From NCBI GenBank assembly GCA_963580455.1, contig OY756958.1, positions 14,644,501-14,708,500 on the forward strand: 64,000 nucleotides of DNA, in the 5' to 3' direction. Each line of letters begins with the position of its first letter. The first letter of the stretch is position 1. The DNA comes from Euonymus europaeus. Taxonomy: Eukaryota; Streptophyta; Magnoliopsida; Celastrales; Celastraceae. Shown here one piece after another: positions 1-14,600 of the stretch. A program made the translations under genes and the position numbers. The notes beneath the pieces were generated by a model. It did not search any database. It had not been told where the DNA came from and saw nothing but the letters and a program-made list of their open reading frames with translations.

Positions 1-3000
1 TAGATTATTTCGATGCCAAAACCCCAACTTTCTATGACAAATGGACAAAAACGTTCAAAGCTCCTCCATAGAGAGAGTTGTGCAACTTCGGACTATCAAA
101 GTTGCTCGCTGTACTTTGTTTATTGTTCTTCTATATCAAATTTTACGACTATAAGCTTCCTCGATTATTTCGATGCCAAAACACCAACTTTCTATGGCAA
201 ATGGACAAAACCGTTTAAAGCTCCTCCATAGAGTGAGTTGTGCAACATCGGACTATCAAAGTTGCTCGGTGTACACTTTTTATTGTTCTTCTATGTCAAA
301 ATTTTACGAGTATAAGCTTCCTAGATTATTTCGATTCCAAAACCTCAACTTTCTATGACAAATGGACAAAAACATTAAAAGCTCCTCCATAGAGAGAGTT
401 GTGCAACTTCGGACTATCAAAATTGCTCGGTGTACACTTTTTACGGTTATTTTATGTCAAATTTTAATAGTATAAGCTTCCTAGATTATTGCGATGCCAA
501 AATCCCAACTTTCTATGACAAATGGACAAAAACTTTTAAAGTTACTCCATAGAGAGAGTTGAGCAACTTCAGAACATAAAAGTTGCTCGGTGTAAACTTT
601 ATATTATTATTCTATATCAAATTTTACGAGTATAAGCTTCCTAGATTATTTCGATGCCAAAACCCCAACTTCCTATGACAAAAGGACAAAACCGTTTAAA
701 GCTCCTCCATAGAGAGAGTTGAGCAACTTCGGACTATCAAAATTGCTCGGTTTACAATTTTTGTTGTTCTTCTATGTCAAATTTTATGACTATAAGCATC
801 GTAGATTATTTTGATGCCAAAACCCCAACTATCAATAAGAAATGAGCAAAACTGTTAAAAGCTACTTCATAGTGAGAGTTGAGAAATTCCGGACCATCAA
901 AGTTGCTTATTGTACATTTTTTATTGTTCTTCTACGTCAAATTTTACGAGTATAAGCTTCCTAGATTATTTCGATGCCAAAACTCCAACTTTCAAGGACA
1001 AATGGATAAAACTATTTAAAGCTCCTCCATAGATTGAGTTGAGCAACTTCATACTATCAAAGTTGCTCGTGTACGATTTTTATTGTTCTTCTATTTCAAA
1101 TTTTACGATTATAAGCTTCCTAGATTATTTCGATGTGAAAACACCAACTTTACAAGACAAATGGACAAAAACGTTAAAGCTCCTCCATAGAGTGAGTTGT
1201 GCAACATCGGACTATCAAAGTTGCTCGGTGTACACTTTTTATTGTTCTTCTATGTCAAATTTTACGAGTATAAGCTTCCTAGATTATTTTGATTCCAAAA
1301 CCCCAACTTTCTATGACAAATGGACAAAAACGTTAAAAGCTCATCCATAGAGTGAGTTGTGCAACTTCGGACTATGAAAGTTGCTCGATGCACACTTTTT
1401 ATTGTTCTTCTATGTCAAATTTTACGAGTATAAGCTTCCTTGATTATTTCGATTCCAAAACCCCAACTTTCTATGACAAATGGACAAAAACGTTAAAAGC
1501 TCCTCCATAGAGAGAGTTGTGCAACTTCGGACTATCAAAGTTGCTCGTTGTACACTTTTTATTGTTCTTCTATGTCAAATTTTACGAGTATAAGCTTCCT
1601 AGATTATTTCGATTCCAAAACCCCAACTTTCTATGACAAATGGACAAAAACGTTAAAAGCTCCTCCATAGAGAGAGTTGTGCAACTTCGGACTATCAAAG
1701 TTGCTCGGTGTACACTTTTTATTGTTATTCTATGTCAAATTTTACGAGTATAAGCTTCCTAGATTATTTCGATTCCAAAACCCCTACTTTCTATGGCAAC
1801 TGGACAAAACCGTTTAAAGCTACTCCATAAAGAGAGTTGTGCAACTTCGGTCTATCAAAGTTTCTCGGTGTACACTTTTTATTGTTCTTCTATGTCAAAT
1901 TTTATGACTATAAGCATCCTAGATTATTTTGATGCCAAAACCCCAACTTTCTATGACAAATGGACAAAAACGTTAAAAGCTCCTCCATAGAGAGAGTTGT
2001 GCACAATCGGACTATCAAAGTTGCTCGGTGTACACTTTTTATTGTTCTTCTATGTCAAATTTTACGAGTATAAGCTTCCTAGATTATTTCGATTCCAAAA
2101 TCCAAACTTTCTATGACAAATGGACAAAAACTTTTAAAGCTATTCCATAGAAAGAGTTGAGCAACTTCAGAATATAAACGTTGCTCGGTGTAAACTAATT
2201 ATTATTATTCTATATCAAATTTTACGAGTATAAGCTTCCAAGATTATTTCGATGCCAAAACACCAACTATCAACGACAAATCGACAAAACCGTTAAAAGC
2301 TAGTCCATAGAGAGAGTTGAACAACTTCGGACCATAAAAGTTGCTCGGTGTACACTTTTTATTGTTCTTCTATGTCAAATTTACGACTATAAGCATCCTA
2401 GATTATTTCGATGCCAAAACCCCAACTTTCTATGACAAATGGACAAAAACGTTCAAAGCTCCTCCATAGAGAGAGTTGTGCAACTTCGGACTATCAAAGT
2501 TGCTCGCTGTACTTTGTTTATTGTTCTTCTATATCAAATTTTACGACTATAAGCTTCCTCGATTATTTCGATGCCAAAACACCAACTTTCTATGGCAAAT
2601 GGACAAAACCGTTTAAAGCTCCTCCATAGAGTGAGTTGTGCAACATCGGACTATCAAAGTTGCTCGGTGTACACTTTTGATTGTTCTTCTATGTCAAAAT
2701 TTTACGAGTATAAGCTTCCTAGATTATTTCGATTCCAAAACCTCAACTTTCTATGACAAATGGACAAAAACATTAAAAGCTCCTCCATAGAGAGAGTTGT
2801 GCAACTTCGGACTATCAAAATTGCTCGGTGTACACTTTTTACGGTTATTTTATGTCAAATTTTAATAGTATAAGCTTCCTAGATTATTGCGATGCCAAAA
2901 TCCCAACTTTTTATGACAAATGGACAAAAACTTTTAAAGTTACTCCATAGAGAGAGTTGAGCAACTTCAGAACATAAAAGTTGCTCGGTGTAAACTTTAT

Positions 3001-3970
3001 ATTATTATTCTATATCAAATTTTACGAGTATAAGCTTCCTAGATTATTTCGATGCCAAAACCCCAACTTCCTATGACAAAAGGACAAAACCGTTTACAGT
3101 TCCTCCATAGAGTGAGTTGAGCAACTTCGTACTATCAAAGTTGCTCGGTTTACAATTTTTGTTGTTCTTCTATGTCAAATTTTACGAGTATAAGCTTCCT
3201 AGATTATTTCGATGCCAAAACACCAACTATCAATGACAAATCGACAAAACCGTTAAAAGCTACTCCATAGAGAGAGTTGAGCAACTTCGGACCATAAAAG
3301 TTGCTCGGTGTACACTTTTTATTGTTATTCTATGTCAAATTTTACGACTATAAGCATCCTAGAATATTTCGATGCCAAAACCCCAACTTTCTATGACAAA
3401 TAAACAAAAACGTTAAAAGCTCCTCCATAGAGAGAGTTGTGCAACTTCGGACTATCAAAATTGCTCGGTGTACACTTTTTATTGTTCTTCTATGTCAAAT
3501 TTTATGACTATAAGCATCGTAGATTATTTTGATGCCAAAACCCCAACTATCAATAAGAAATGAGCAAAACTGTTAAAAGCTACTTCATAGTGAGAGTTGA
3601 GAAATTCCGGACCATCAAAGTTGCTTATTGTACATTTTTTATTGTTCTTCTACGTCAAATTTTACGAGTATAAGCTTCCTAGATTATTTCGATGCCAAAA
3701 CTCCAACTTTCAAGGACAAATGGATAAAACTATTTAAAGCTCCTCCATAGATTGAGTTGAGCAACTTCATACTATCAAAGTTGCTCGTGTACGATTTTTA
3801 TTGTTCTTCTATTTCAAATTTTACGAGTATAAGCTTCCTAGATTATTTCGATGTGAAAACACTAACTTTACAAGACAAATGGACAAAAACGTTAAAGCTC
3901 CTCCGTAGAGTGAGTTGTGCAACATCGGACTATCAAAGTTGCTCGGTGTACACTTTTTATTGTTCCTCTA
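1..3970. repeat. Higher-order duplication, 2,398 bp (15 monomers)
   Basis: Bases 1 to about 770 recur nearly unchanged from 2,399 (offset 2,398 bp). The match then resumes with an offset of 2,718 bp, so 1,039 pairs with 3,757, until about 1,255/3,970. The 320-bp change in offset equals two monomers gained or lost. The pattern fits unequal exchange or segmental duplication within the array. Ends are approximate because they were read by eye. Confidence 0.85.
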
Positions 3971-6900
3971 TGTCAAATTTTACGACTATAAGCTTCCTCG
4001 ATTATTTCGATGCCAAAACACCAACTTTCTATGGCAAATGGACAAAACCGTTTAAAGCTCCTCCATAGAGTGAGTTGTGCAACATCGGACTATCAAAGTT
4101 GCTCGGTGTACACTTTTTATTGTTCCTCTATGTCAAATTTTACGAGTATAAGCTTCATAGATTATTTCGATTCCAAAACCCCAACTTTCTATGACAACTT
4201 GACAAAAACATTAAAAGCTCTTTATATAGAGAGAGTTGTGCAACTTCGGACTATCAAAATTGCTCGATGTACACTTTTTACTGTTATTCTATGTCAAATT
4301 TTAAGAGTACAAGCTTCCTAGATTATTTCGATGCCAAAACCCCAACTTTCTATGACAAATGGACAAAAATTTTTAAAGCTACTCCATAGAGAGAGTTGAG
4401 CAACTTCAAAACATAAACGTTGCTCGGTGTAAACTTTTTATTATTATTCTATATCAAATTTTACGAGTATAAGCTTCCTAGATTATTTCGATGCCAAAAC
4501 CCCAACTTCCTATGACAAAAGGACAAAACCGTTTAAAGCTCCTACATAGAGTGAGTTGAGCAACTTCAGACTATCAAAGTTGCTCGGTGTACACTTTTTG
4601 TTGTTCTTCTATGTCAAATTTTACGAGTATAAGCTTCCTAGATTATTTTGATGCCAAAACACTAACTATCAATGACAAATCGACAAAACCGTTAAAAGCT
4701 ACTCCATAGAGAGAGTTGAGCAACTTCGGACCATAAAAGTTGCTCGGTGTACACTTTTTATTGTTCTTCTATGTCAAATTTTACGACTATAAGCATCCAA
4801 GATTATTTCGATGCCAAAACCCCAACTTTCTATGACAAATGGACAAAAATGTGAAAAGCTCCTCCATAGAGAGAGTTGTGCAACTTCGGACTATCAAAAT
4901 TGCTCGGTGTACACTTTTTATTGTTCTTCTATGTCAAATTTTATGACTATAAGCATCCTAGATTATTTTGATGCCAAAACCCCAACTATCGATAAGAAAT
5001 GAGCAAAACCGTTAAAAGCTACTTCATAGTGAGAGTTGAGAAATTCTGGACCATCAAAGTTGCTGATTGTACACTTTTTATTGTTCTTCTACGTCAAATT
5101 TTACGAGTATAAGCTTCCTAGATTATTTCGATGCCAAAACCCCAACTTTCTATGACAAATGGATAAAACCATTTAAAGCTCCTACATAGAGTGAGTTGAG
5201 CAACTTCAAACTATCAAAGTTGCTCGTGTACAATTTTTATTGTTCTTCTATGTCAAATTTTACGAGTATAAGCTTCCTAGATTATTTCGATGTCAAAACA
5301 CCAACTTTACAAGACAAATAGACAAAAACGTTAAAGGTCCTCCGTAGAGTGAGTTGTGCAACATCGGACTATCAAAGTTGCTCGGTGTACACTTTTTATT
5401 GTTCTTCTATGTCAAATTTTACGAGTATAAGCTTCCTAGATTATTTTGATGCCAAAACCCCAACTTTCTATGACAAATGGACAAAAACGTTTTAAAGCTC
5501 CTCCATAGAGAGAGTTGTGCAACTTCGGACTATCAAAATTGCACGGTGTACACTTTTTACTGTTATTCTATGTCAAATTGTACGAGTATAAGCTTCCTAG
5601 AATATTTCGATTCCAAAACCCCAACTTTCTTCGACAGAAGGACAAAACCGTTTAAAGCTCCTCCATAGAGAGAGTTGAGCAACTCCGGACTATTAAAGTT
5701 GCTTGGTGTACTTTTTTTGTTGTTCTTCTATGTCAAATTTTACGAGTATAAGCTTCCTAGATTATTTCGATGCCACAACACCAACTATCAATAACAAATC
5801 GACAAAACCGTTAAAAGCTACTCCATAGAGAGAGTTGAGCAACTTCGGACCATAAAAGTTGCTCGGTGTACACTTTTTATTATTCTCCTATGTCAAATTT
5901 TACGACTATAAGCATCCTAGATTATTTCCATGCCACAACCCCAACTTTCTATGACAAATGGACAAAAATGTTAAAAGCTCCTCCATAGAAAGAGTTGTGC
6001 AACTTTGGACTATCATAGTTGCTCGGTGTACACTTTTTATTGTTCTTCTATGTCAAATTTTACGAGTATAAGCTTCCTAGATTATTTCGATGCCAAAACC
6101 TCAACTTTATATGACAAATGGACAAAACCGTTTATAGCTTTTCCATAGAGTGACTTGTGCAACTTCAGACTATCAAAGTTGCTCGGTGTACACTTTTTAT
6201 TGTTCTTCTATGTCAAATTTTACGACTATAAGCTTCCTAGATTATTTCGATGCCACAACCCCAATTTTCTATGACAAATGGACAAAACCGTTTAAAGCTC
6301 CTCCATAGAGTGAGTTGTGCAACTTCGGACTATGAAAATTGCTCGGTCTACACTTTTTATTGTTCTTCTATATCAAATTTTACGAGTATAAGCATCCTAG
6401 ATTATTTCGATGCCAAAACCCAACTTTCTATGACAAATGAACAAAACCGTTTAAAGCACCTCCACAGAGTGAGTTGTGGAACATCAGACTATCAAAGTTG
6501 CTCGGTGTACACTTTTTATTGTTCTTCTATGTCAAATTTTACATCTATAAGCATCCTAGATTATTTCGATCCCAAAACCTCAACTTTCAATGACAAATCG
6601 ACAAAAACGTTAAAAACTCCTCCATGGAGAGAGTTGTGCAACTTCGGACTATCTAAGTTACGTCAAATTTTACGAGTATAAGCTTCCTAGATTATTTCGA
6701 TGCCAAAACCCCAACTTTCTATGACAAATGGACAAAACCATTTAAAGCTCCTCCATAGAGTGAGTTGAGCAACTTCGGACTATCAAAGTTGCTCGTGTAC
6801 AATTTTTATTGTTCTTCTATGTCAAATTTTACGTGTATAACCTTCCAAGATTATTTCGATGTGAAAACACCAACTTTACAAGATAAATGGACAAAAGCGT

Positions 6901-8559
6901 TAAAGCTCCTCCATAGAGTGAGTTGTGCAACATCGGACTATCAAAGTTGCTCGGTGTACACTTTTTATTGTTCTTCTATGTCAAATTTTACGAGTATAAG
7001 CTTCCTAGATTATTTCGATGCCAAAACCCCAACTTTCTATGACAAATCGACAAAAACATTAAAGCTCCTCCATAGAGAGAGTTGTGCAACTTTGGACTAT
7101 CAAAATTGCTCCGTGTACACTTTTTACTGTTATTCTATGTCAAATTTTACGAGTATAAGCTTTCTAGATTATTTCGATGCCAAAACCCCAACTTTCCATG
7201 ACAAATGGACAAACACTTTAAAGCTATTCCATTGAGAGAGTTGAGCAACTTCAGAATATAAAAGTTGCTCGGTGTAAACTAATTATTATTATTCTATATC
7301 AAATTTTACGAGTATAAGCTTCCTAGATTATTTCGATGCCAAAACACCAACTATCAATGACAAATCGACAAAACCGTTAAAAGCTTCTCTATAGAGAGAG
7401 TTGAGCAACTTCGGACCATAAAAGTTGCTCGGTGTACACTTTTTATTGTTCTTCTATGTCAAATTTTACGACTATAAGCATCCTAGATTATTTCGATGCC
7501 AAAACCCCAACTTTCTATGACAAATGGACAAAAACGTTCAAAGCTCCTCCATAGAGAGAGTTGTGCAACTTCGGACTATCAAAGTTGCTCGCTGTACACT
7601 TTTTATTGTTCTTCTATATCAAATTTTACGACTATAAGCTTCCTCGATTATTTCGATGCCAAAACCCCAACTTTCTATGGCAAATGGACAAAACCGTTTA
7701 AAGCTCCTCCATAGAGTGAGTTGTGCAACATCGTACTATCAAAGTTGCTCGGTGTACACTTTTTATTGTTCTTCTATGTAAAAATTTTACGAGTATAGGC
7801 TTCCTGGATTATTTCGATTCCAAAACCCCAACTTTCTATGACAAATGGACAAAAACACTAAAAGCTCCTCCATAGAGAGAGTTGTGCAACTTCGGACTAT
7901 CAAAATTGCTCGGTGTACAATTTTTACTGTTATTCTATCTATGTCAAATTTTAAGAGTATAAGCTTCCTAGATTATTTCGATGCCAAAATCCGAACTTTC
8001 TATGACAAATGGACAAAAACTTTTAAAGTTACTCCATAGAGAGAGTTGAGCAACTTCGGACTATCAAACTTGCTCGGTGTACACTTTTTGTTGTTCTTCT
8101 ATGTCCAATTTTACGAGTATAAGCTTCCTAGAATATTTTGATGCCAAAACACCAACTTTCTATGACAAATCGACAAAACCGTTAAAAGCTACTCCATAGA
8201 GAGAGTTGAGCATCTTCGGACCATAAACGTTGCTCGGTGTACACTTTTTATTGTTCTTCTATGTCAAATTTTACGACTATAAGCATCCTAGATTATTTCG
8301 ATGCCAAAACCCCAACTTTCTATGACAAATGGACAAAAACGTTAAAAGCTCCTCCATAGAGAGAGTTGTGCAACTTCGGACTATCAAACTTGCTCGGTGT
8401 ACACTTTTTGTTGTTCTTCTATGTTAAATTTTACGAGTATAAGCTTCCTAGATTATTTTGATGCCAAAACACCAACTTTCTACGACAAATCGACAAAACC
8501 GTTAAAAGCTACTCCATAGAGAGAGTTGAGCAACTTCGGACCATAAAAGTTGCTCGGTG

Positions 8560-11437
8560 TACACTTTTTATTGTTCTTCTATGTCAAATTTTACGACTAT
8601 AAGCATCCTAGATTATTTCGATGCCAAAACCCCAACTTTCTATGACAAATGGAACAAAACGTTAAAAGCTCCTCCATAGAGAGAGTTGTGCAACTTCGGA
8701 CTATCAAAATTGCTCGGTGTACACTTTTTATTGTTCTTCTATGTCAAATTTTATGACTATAAGCATCCTAGATTATTTTGATGCCAAAACCCCAAATATC
8801 AATAAGAAATGAGCAAAATCGTTAAAAGCTACTTCATAGTGAGAGTTGAGAAATTCCGGACCATCAAAGTTGTTTATTGTACACTTTTTATTGTTCTTCT
8901 ACGTCAAATTTTACGAGTATAAGCTTCCTAGATTATTTCGATGCCAAAACCCCAACTTTCAATGACAAATGGATAAAACTATTTAAAGCTCCTCCATAGA
9001 GTGAGTTGAGCAACTTCAGACTATCAAAGTTGCTCGTGTACGATTTTTATTGTTCTTCTATGTCAAATTTTACGAGTATAAGCTTCCTAGATTATTTCGA
9101 TGTGAAAACACTAACTTTACAAGACAAATGGACAGAAACGTTAAAGCTCCTGCGTAGAGTGAGTTGTGCAACATCGGACTATCAAAGTTGCTCGGTGTAC
9201 ACTTTTTGTTGTTCTTCTATGTCAAATTTTACGAGTATAAGCTTCCTAGATTATTTCGATGCCAAAACACCAACATTCTATGACAAATGGACAAAAACGT
9301 TTTAAAGCTCCTCCATAGAGAGAGTTGTGCAACTTCGGACTATCAAAATTGCTAGGTGTACACTTTTTACTGTTATTCTATGTCAAATTTTATGAGTATA
9401 AGCTTCCTAGATTATTTCGATGCCAAAACCCCAACTTTCTTCGACAAAAGGACAAAACCATTTAAAGCTCCTCCATAGAGAGAGTTGAGCAACTTCGGAC
9501 TATCAAAGTTGCTCGGTGTACACTTTTTATTGTTCTTCTATGTCAAATTTTACGACTATAAGCATCCTAGATTATTTCGATGCCAAAACCCCAACTTTCT
9601 ATGACAAATGGAACAAAACGTTAAAAGCTCCTCCATAGAGAGAGTTGTGCAACTTCGGACTATCAAAATTGCTCGGTGTACACTTTTTATTGTTCTTCTA
9701 TGTCAAATTTTATGACTATAAGCATCCTAGATTATTTTGATGCCAAAACCCCAAATATCAATAAGAAATGAGCAAAATCGTTAAAAGCTACTTCATAGTG
9801 AGAGTTGAGAAATTCCGGACCATCAAAGTTGTTTATTGTACACTTTTTATTGTTCTTCTACGTCAAATTTTACGAGTATAAGCTTCCTAGATTATTTCGA
9901 TGCCAAAACCCCAACTTTCAATGACAAATGGATAAAACTATTTAAAGCTCCTCCATAGAGTGAGTTGAGCAACTTCAGACTATCAAAGTTGCTCGTGTAC
10001 GATTTTTATTGTTCTTCTATGTCAAATTTTACGAGTATAAGCTTCTTAGATTATTTCGATGTGAAAACACTAACTTTACAAGACAAATGGACAGAAACGT
10101 TAAAGCTCCTGCGTAGAGTGAGTTGTGCAACATCGGACTATCAAAGTTGCTCGGTGTACACTTTTTGTTGTTCTTCTATGTCAAATTTTACGAGTATAAG
10201 CTTCCTAGATTATTTCGATGCCAAAACCCCAACATTCTATGACAAATGGACAAAAACGTTTTAAAGCTCCTCCATAGAGAGAGTTGTGCAACTTCGGACT
10301 ATCAAAATTGCTAGGTGTACACTTTTTACTGTTATTCTATGTCAAATTTTATGAGTATAAGCTTCCTAGATTATTTCGATGCCAAAACCCCAACTTTCTT
10401 CGACAAAAGGACAAAACCATTTAAAGCTCCTCCATAGAGAGAGTTGAGCAACTTCGGACTATCAAAGTTGCTCGGTGTACACTTTTTATTGTTCTTCTAT
10501 GTCAAATTTTACGACTATAAGCATCCTAGATTATTTCGATGCCAAAACCCCAACTTTCTATGACAAATGGAACAAAACGTTAAAAGCTCCTCCATAGAGA
10601 GAGTTGTGCAACTTCGGACTATCAAAATTGCTCGGTGTACACTTTTTATTGTTCTTCTATGTCAAATTTTATGACTATAAGCATCCTAGATTATTTTGAT
10701 GCCAAAACCCCAAATATCAATAAGAAATGAGCAAAATCGTTAAAAGCTACTTCATAGTGAGAGTTGAGAAATTCCGGACCATCAAAGTTGTTTATTGTAC
10801 ACTTTTTATTGTTCTTCTACGTCAAATTTTACGAGTATAAGCTTCCTAGATTATTTCGATGCCAAAACCCCAACTTTCAATGACAAATGGATAAAACTAT
10901 TTAAAGCTCCTCCATAGAGTGAGTTGAGCAACTTCAGACTATCAAAGTTGCTCGTGTACGATTTTTATTGTTCTTCTATGTCAAATTTTACGAGTATAAG
11001 CTTCCTAGATTATTTCGATGTGAAAACACTAACTTTACAAGACAAATGGACAGAAACGTTAAAGCTCCTGCGTAGAGTGAGTTGTGCAACATCGGACTAT
11101 CAAAGTTGCTCGGTGTACACTTTTTGTTGTTCTTCTATGTCAAATTTTACGAGTATAAGCTTCCTAGATTATTTCGATGCCAAAACCCCAACATTCTATG
11201 ACAAATGGACAAAAACGTTTTAAAGCTCCTCCATAGAGAGAGTTGTGCAACTTCGGACTATCAAAATTGCTAGGTGTACACTTTTTACTGTTATTCTATG
11301 TCAAATTTTATGAGTATAAGCTTCCTAGATTATTTCGATGCCAAAACCCCAACTTTCTTCGACAAAAGGACAAAACCATTTAAAGCTCCTCCATAGAGAG
11401 AGTTGAGCAACTTCGGACTATCAAAGTTGCTCGGTGT
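8560..11437. repeat. Three near-identical 959-bp higher-order units (6 monomers each)
   Basis: The diagnostic block ATGGAACAAAACGTTAAAAG recurs at a spacing of exactly 959 bp (GGAAC at 8,651, 9,610 and 10,569). A second marker, GACAGAAACGTTAAAGCTCCTGCG, also occurs once per unit. I saw only a few differences among the three units, such as a T for C near 10,045. This is the most homogeneous stretch of the array and so probably its most recently amplified part. Confidence 0.9.
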
Positions 11438-11639
11438 ACACTTTTTGTTGTTCTTCTATGTCAAATTTTACGAGTATAAGCTTCCTAGATTGTTTCGATG
11501 CCACAACACCAACTATCAATGACAAATCGACAAAACCGTTAAAAGCTACTCCATAGAGAGAGTTGAGCAACTTCGGACCATAAAAGTTGCTCGGTGTACA
11601 CTTTTTATTGTTCTTCTATGTCAAATTTTACGACTATAA

Positions 11640-14600
11640 GCATCCTAGATTACTTCGATGCCAAAACCCCAACTTTCTATGACAAATGGACAAAAACGTT
11701 CAAAGCTCCTCCATAGAGAGAGTTGTGCAACTTTGGACTATCAAAATTGCTCGGTGTACACTTTTTATTGTTCTTCTATGTCAAATTTTACGACTATAAG
11801 CTTCCTCAATTATTTCAATGCCAAAACCCCAACTTTCTATGGCAAATGGACAAAACCGTTTAAAGCTCCTCCATAGAGTGAGTTGTGCAACATCGGACTA
11901 TCAAAGTTGCTCGGTGTACACTTTTTATTGTTCTTCTATGTCAAAATTTTATGAGTATAAGCTTCCTAGATTATTTCGATTCCAAAACCCCAACTTTCTA
12001 TGACAACTGGACAAAAACATTAAAAGCTCTTCCATAGAGAGAGTTGTGCAACTTCGGACTATCAAAATTGCTCGGTGTACACTTTTTACTGTTATTCTAT
12101 GTCAAATTTTAAGAGTATAAGCTTCCTAGATTATTTCGATGCCAAAACCCCAACTTTCTATGACAAACGGACAAAATTTTTTAAAGCTACTCCATAGAGA
12201 GAGTTGAGAAACTTCAGAACATAAAAGTTGCTCGGTGTACACTTTTTATTATTATTCTATATCAAATTTTACGAGTATAAGCTTCCTAGATTATTTCGAT
12301 GCCAAAACCCCAACTTCCTATGACAAAAGGACAAAACCGTTTAAAGCTCCTCCATAGAGTGAGTTGAGCAACTTCGGACTATCAATGTTGCTCGGTGTAC
12401 ACATTTTGTTGTTCTTCTATGTCAAATTTTACGAGTATAAGCTTCCTAGATTATTTCGTTGCCAAAACACCAACTATCAATGACAAATCGACAAAACCGT
12501 TAAAATCTACTCCATAGAGAGAGTTGAGCAACTTCGGACCATAAAAGTTGCTCGGTGTACACTTTTTATTGTTCTTCTATGTCAAATTTTACGACTATAA
12601 GCATCGTAGATTATTTCGATGCCAAAACATCAAATTTCTATGACAAATGGACAAAAACGTTAAAAGCTCCTCCATAGAGAGAGTTGTGCAACTTCGGACT
12701 ATCAAAATTGCTCGGTGTACACTTTTTATTGTTCTTCTATGTCAAATTTTATGACTATAAGCATCCTAGATTATTTTGATGCCAAAACCCTAACTATCAA
12801 TAAGAAATGAGCAAAACCGTTAAAAGCTACTTCATAGTGAGAGCTGAGGAATTCTGGACCATCAAAGATGCTTATTGTACACTTTTTATTGTTTTTCTAC
12901 GTCAAATTTTACGAGTATAAGCTTCCAAGATTATTTCGATGCCAAAACCCCAACTTTCTATGACAAATGGATAAAACCATTTAAAGCTCCTCCATAGAGT
13001 GAGTTGAGCAACTTCAGACAATCAAAGTTGCTCGTGTACAATTTTTATTGTTCCTCTATGTCAAATTTTACGAGTCTAAGCTTCTTAGATTATTTCGATG
13101 TCAAAACACCAACTTTACAAGACAAATGGACAAAAACGTTAAAGGTCCTCCGTAGAGTGAGTTGTGCAACATCGGACTATCAAAGTTGCTCGGTGTACAC
13201 TTTTTATTGTTCTTCTATGTCAAATTTTACGAGTATAAGCTTCCTAGATTATTTCGATGTCAAAACCCCAACTTTCTATGACAAATGGACAAAAACGTTT
13301 TAAAGCTCCTCCATAGAGAGAGTTGTGCAACTTCGGACTATCAAAATTGCACGGTGTACACTTTTTACTGTTATTCTATGTCAAATTGTACGAGTATAAG
13401 CTTCCTAGATTATTAAGATGCCAAAACCCCAACTTTCTTCGACAAAAGGACAAAACCGTTTAAAGCTCCTCCATAGAGAGAGTTGAGCAACTTCGGACTA
13501 TTAAAGTTGCTTGTGTACATTTTTTGTTGTTCTTCTATGTCAAATTTTACGAGTATAAGCTTCCTATATTATTTCGATGCCACAACACCAACTATCAATG
13601 ACAAATCGACAAAACCGTTAAAAGCTACTCCATAGAGAGAGTTGAGCAACTTCGGACCATAAAAGTTGCTCGGTGTACACTTTTTATTGTTCTTCTATGT
13701 CAAATTTTACGACTATAAGCATCCTAGATTATTTCCATGCCAAAACCCCAACTTTCTATGACAAATGGGCAAAAACGTTAAAAGCTCCTCCACAGAAAGA
13801 GTTGTGCAACTTCGGACTATGATAGTTGCTCGGTGTACACTTTTTATTGTTCTTCTATGTCAAATTTTACGACTATAAGCTTCCTAGATTATTTCGATGC
13901 CAAAACCCCAATTTTCTATGACAAATGGACAAAACCGTTTAAAGCTCCTCCATAGAGTGAGTTGTCCAACTTCGGACTATCAAAGTTGCTCGGTCTACAC
14001 TTTTTATTGTTCTTCTATGTCAAATATTTACGAGTATAGGCATCCTAGATTATTTCGATGCCAAAACCCAACTTTCTATGACAAATGAACAAAACCGTTT
14101 AAAGCTCCTCCATAGAGTGAGTTGTGCAACATCAGACTATGAAAGTTGCTCGGTGTACACTTTTTATTGTTCTTTTATGTCAAATTTTACGACTATAAGC
14201 TTCCTAGATTATTTCGATGCCAAAACCCCAACTTTCTATGACAAATGGACAAAACCGTTTAAAGCTCCCCCATAGAGTGTGTTGTGCAACATCGGACTAT
14301 CAAAGTTGATCGGTGTACACTTTTTATTGTTCTTCTATGTCAAATTTTACAACTATAAGCATCCTAGATTATTTCGATCCCAAAACCTCAACTTTCAATG
14401 ACAAATCGACAAAAACGATAAAAACTCCTCCATAGAGAGAGTTGTGCAACTTCTGACTATCTAAGTTGCTCGGTGTACAATTTTTATTGTTCTTCTATGT
14501 CAAATTTTTCGAGTATAAGCTTCCTAGATTATTTCGATGCCAAAACCCCAACTTTCTATGGCAAATGGACAAAACCGTTTAAAGCTCCTCCATAGAGTGA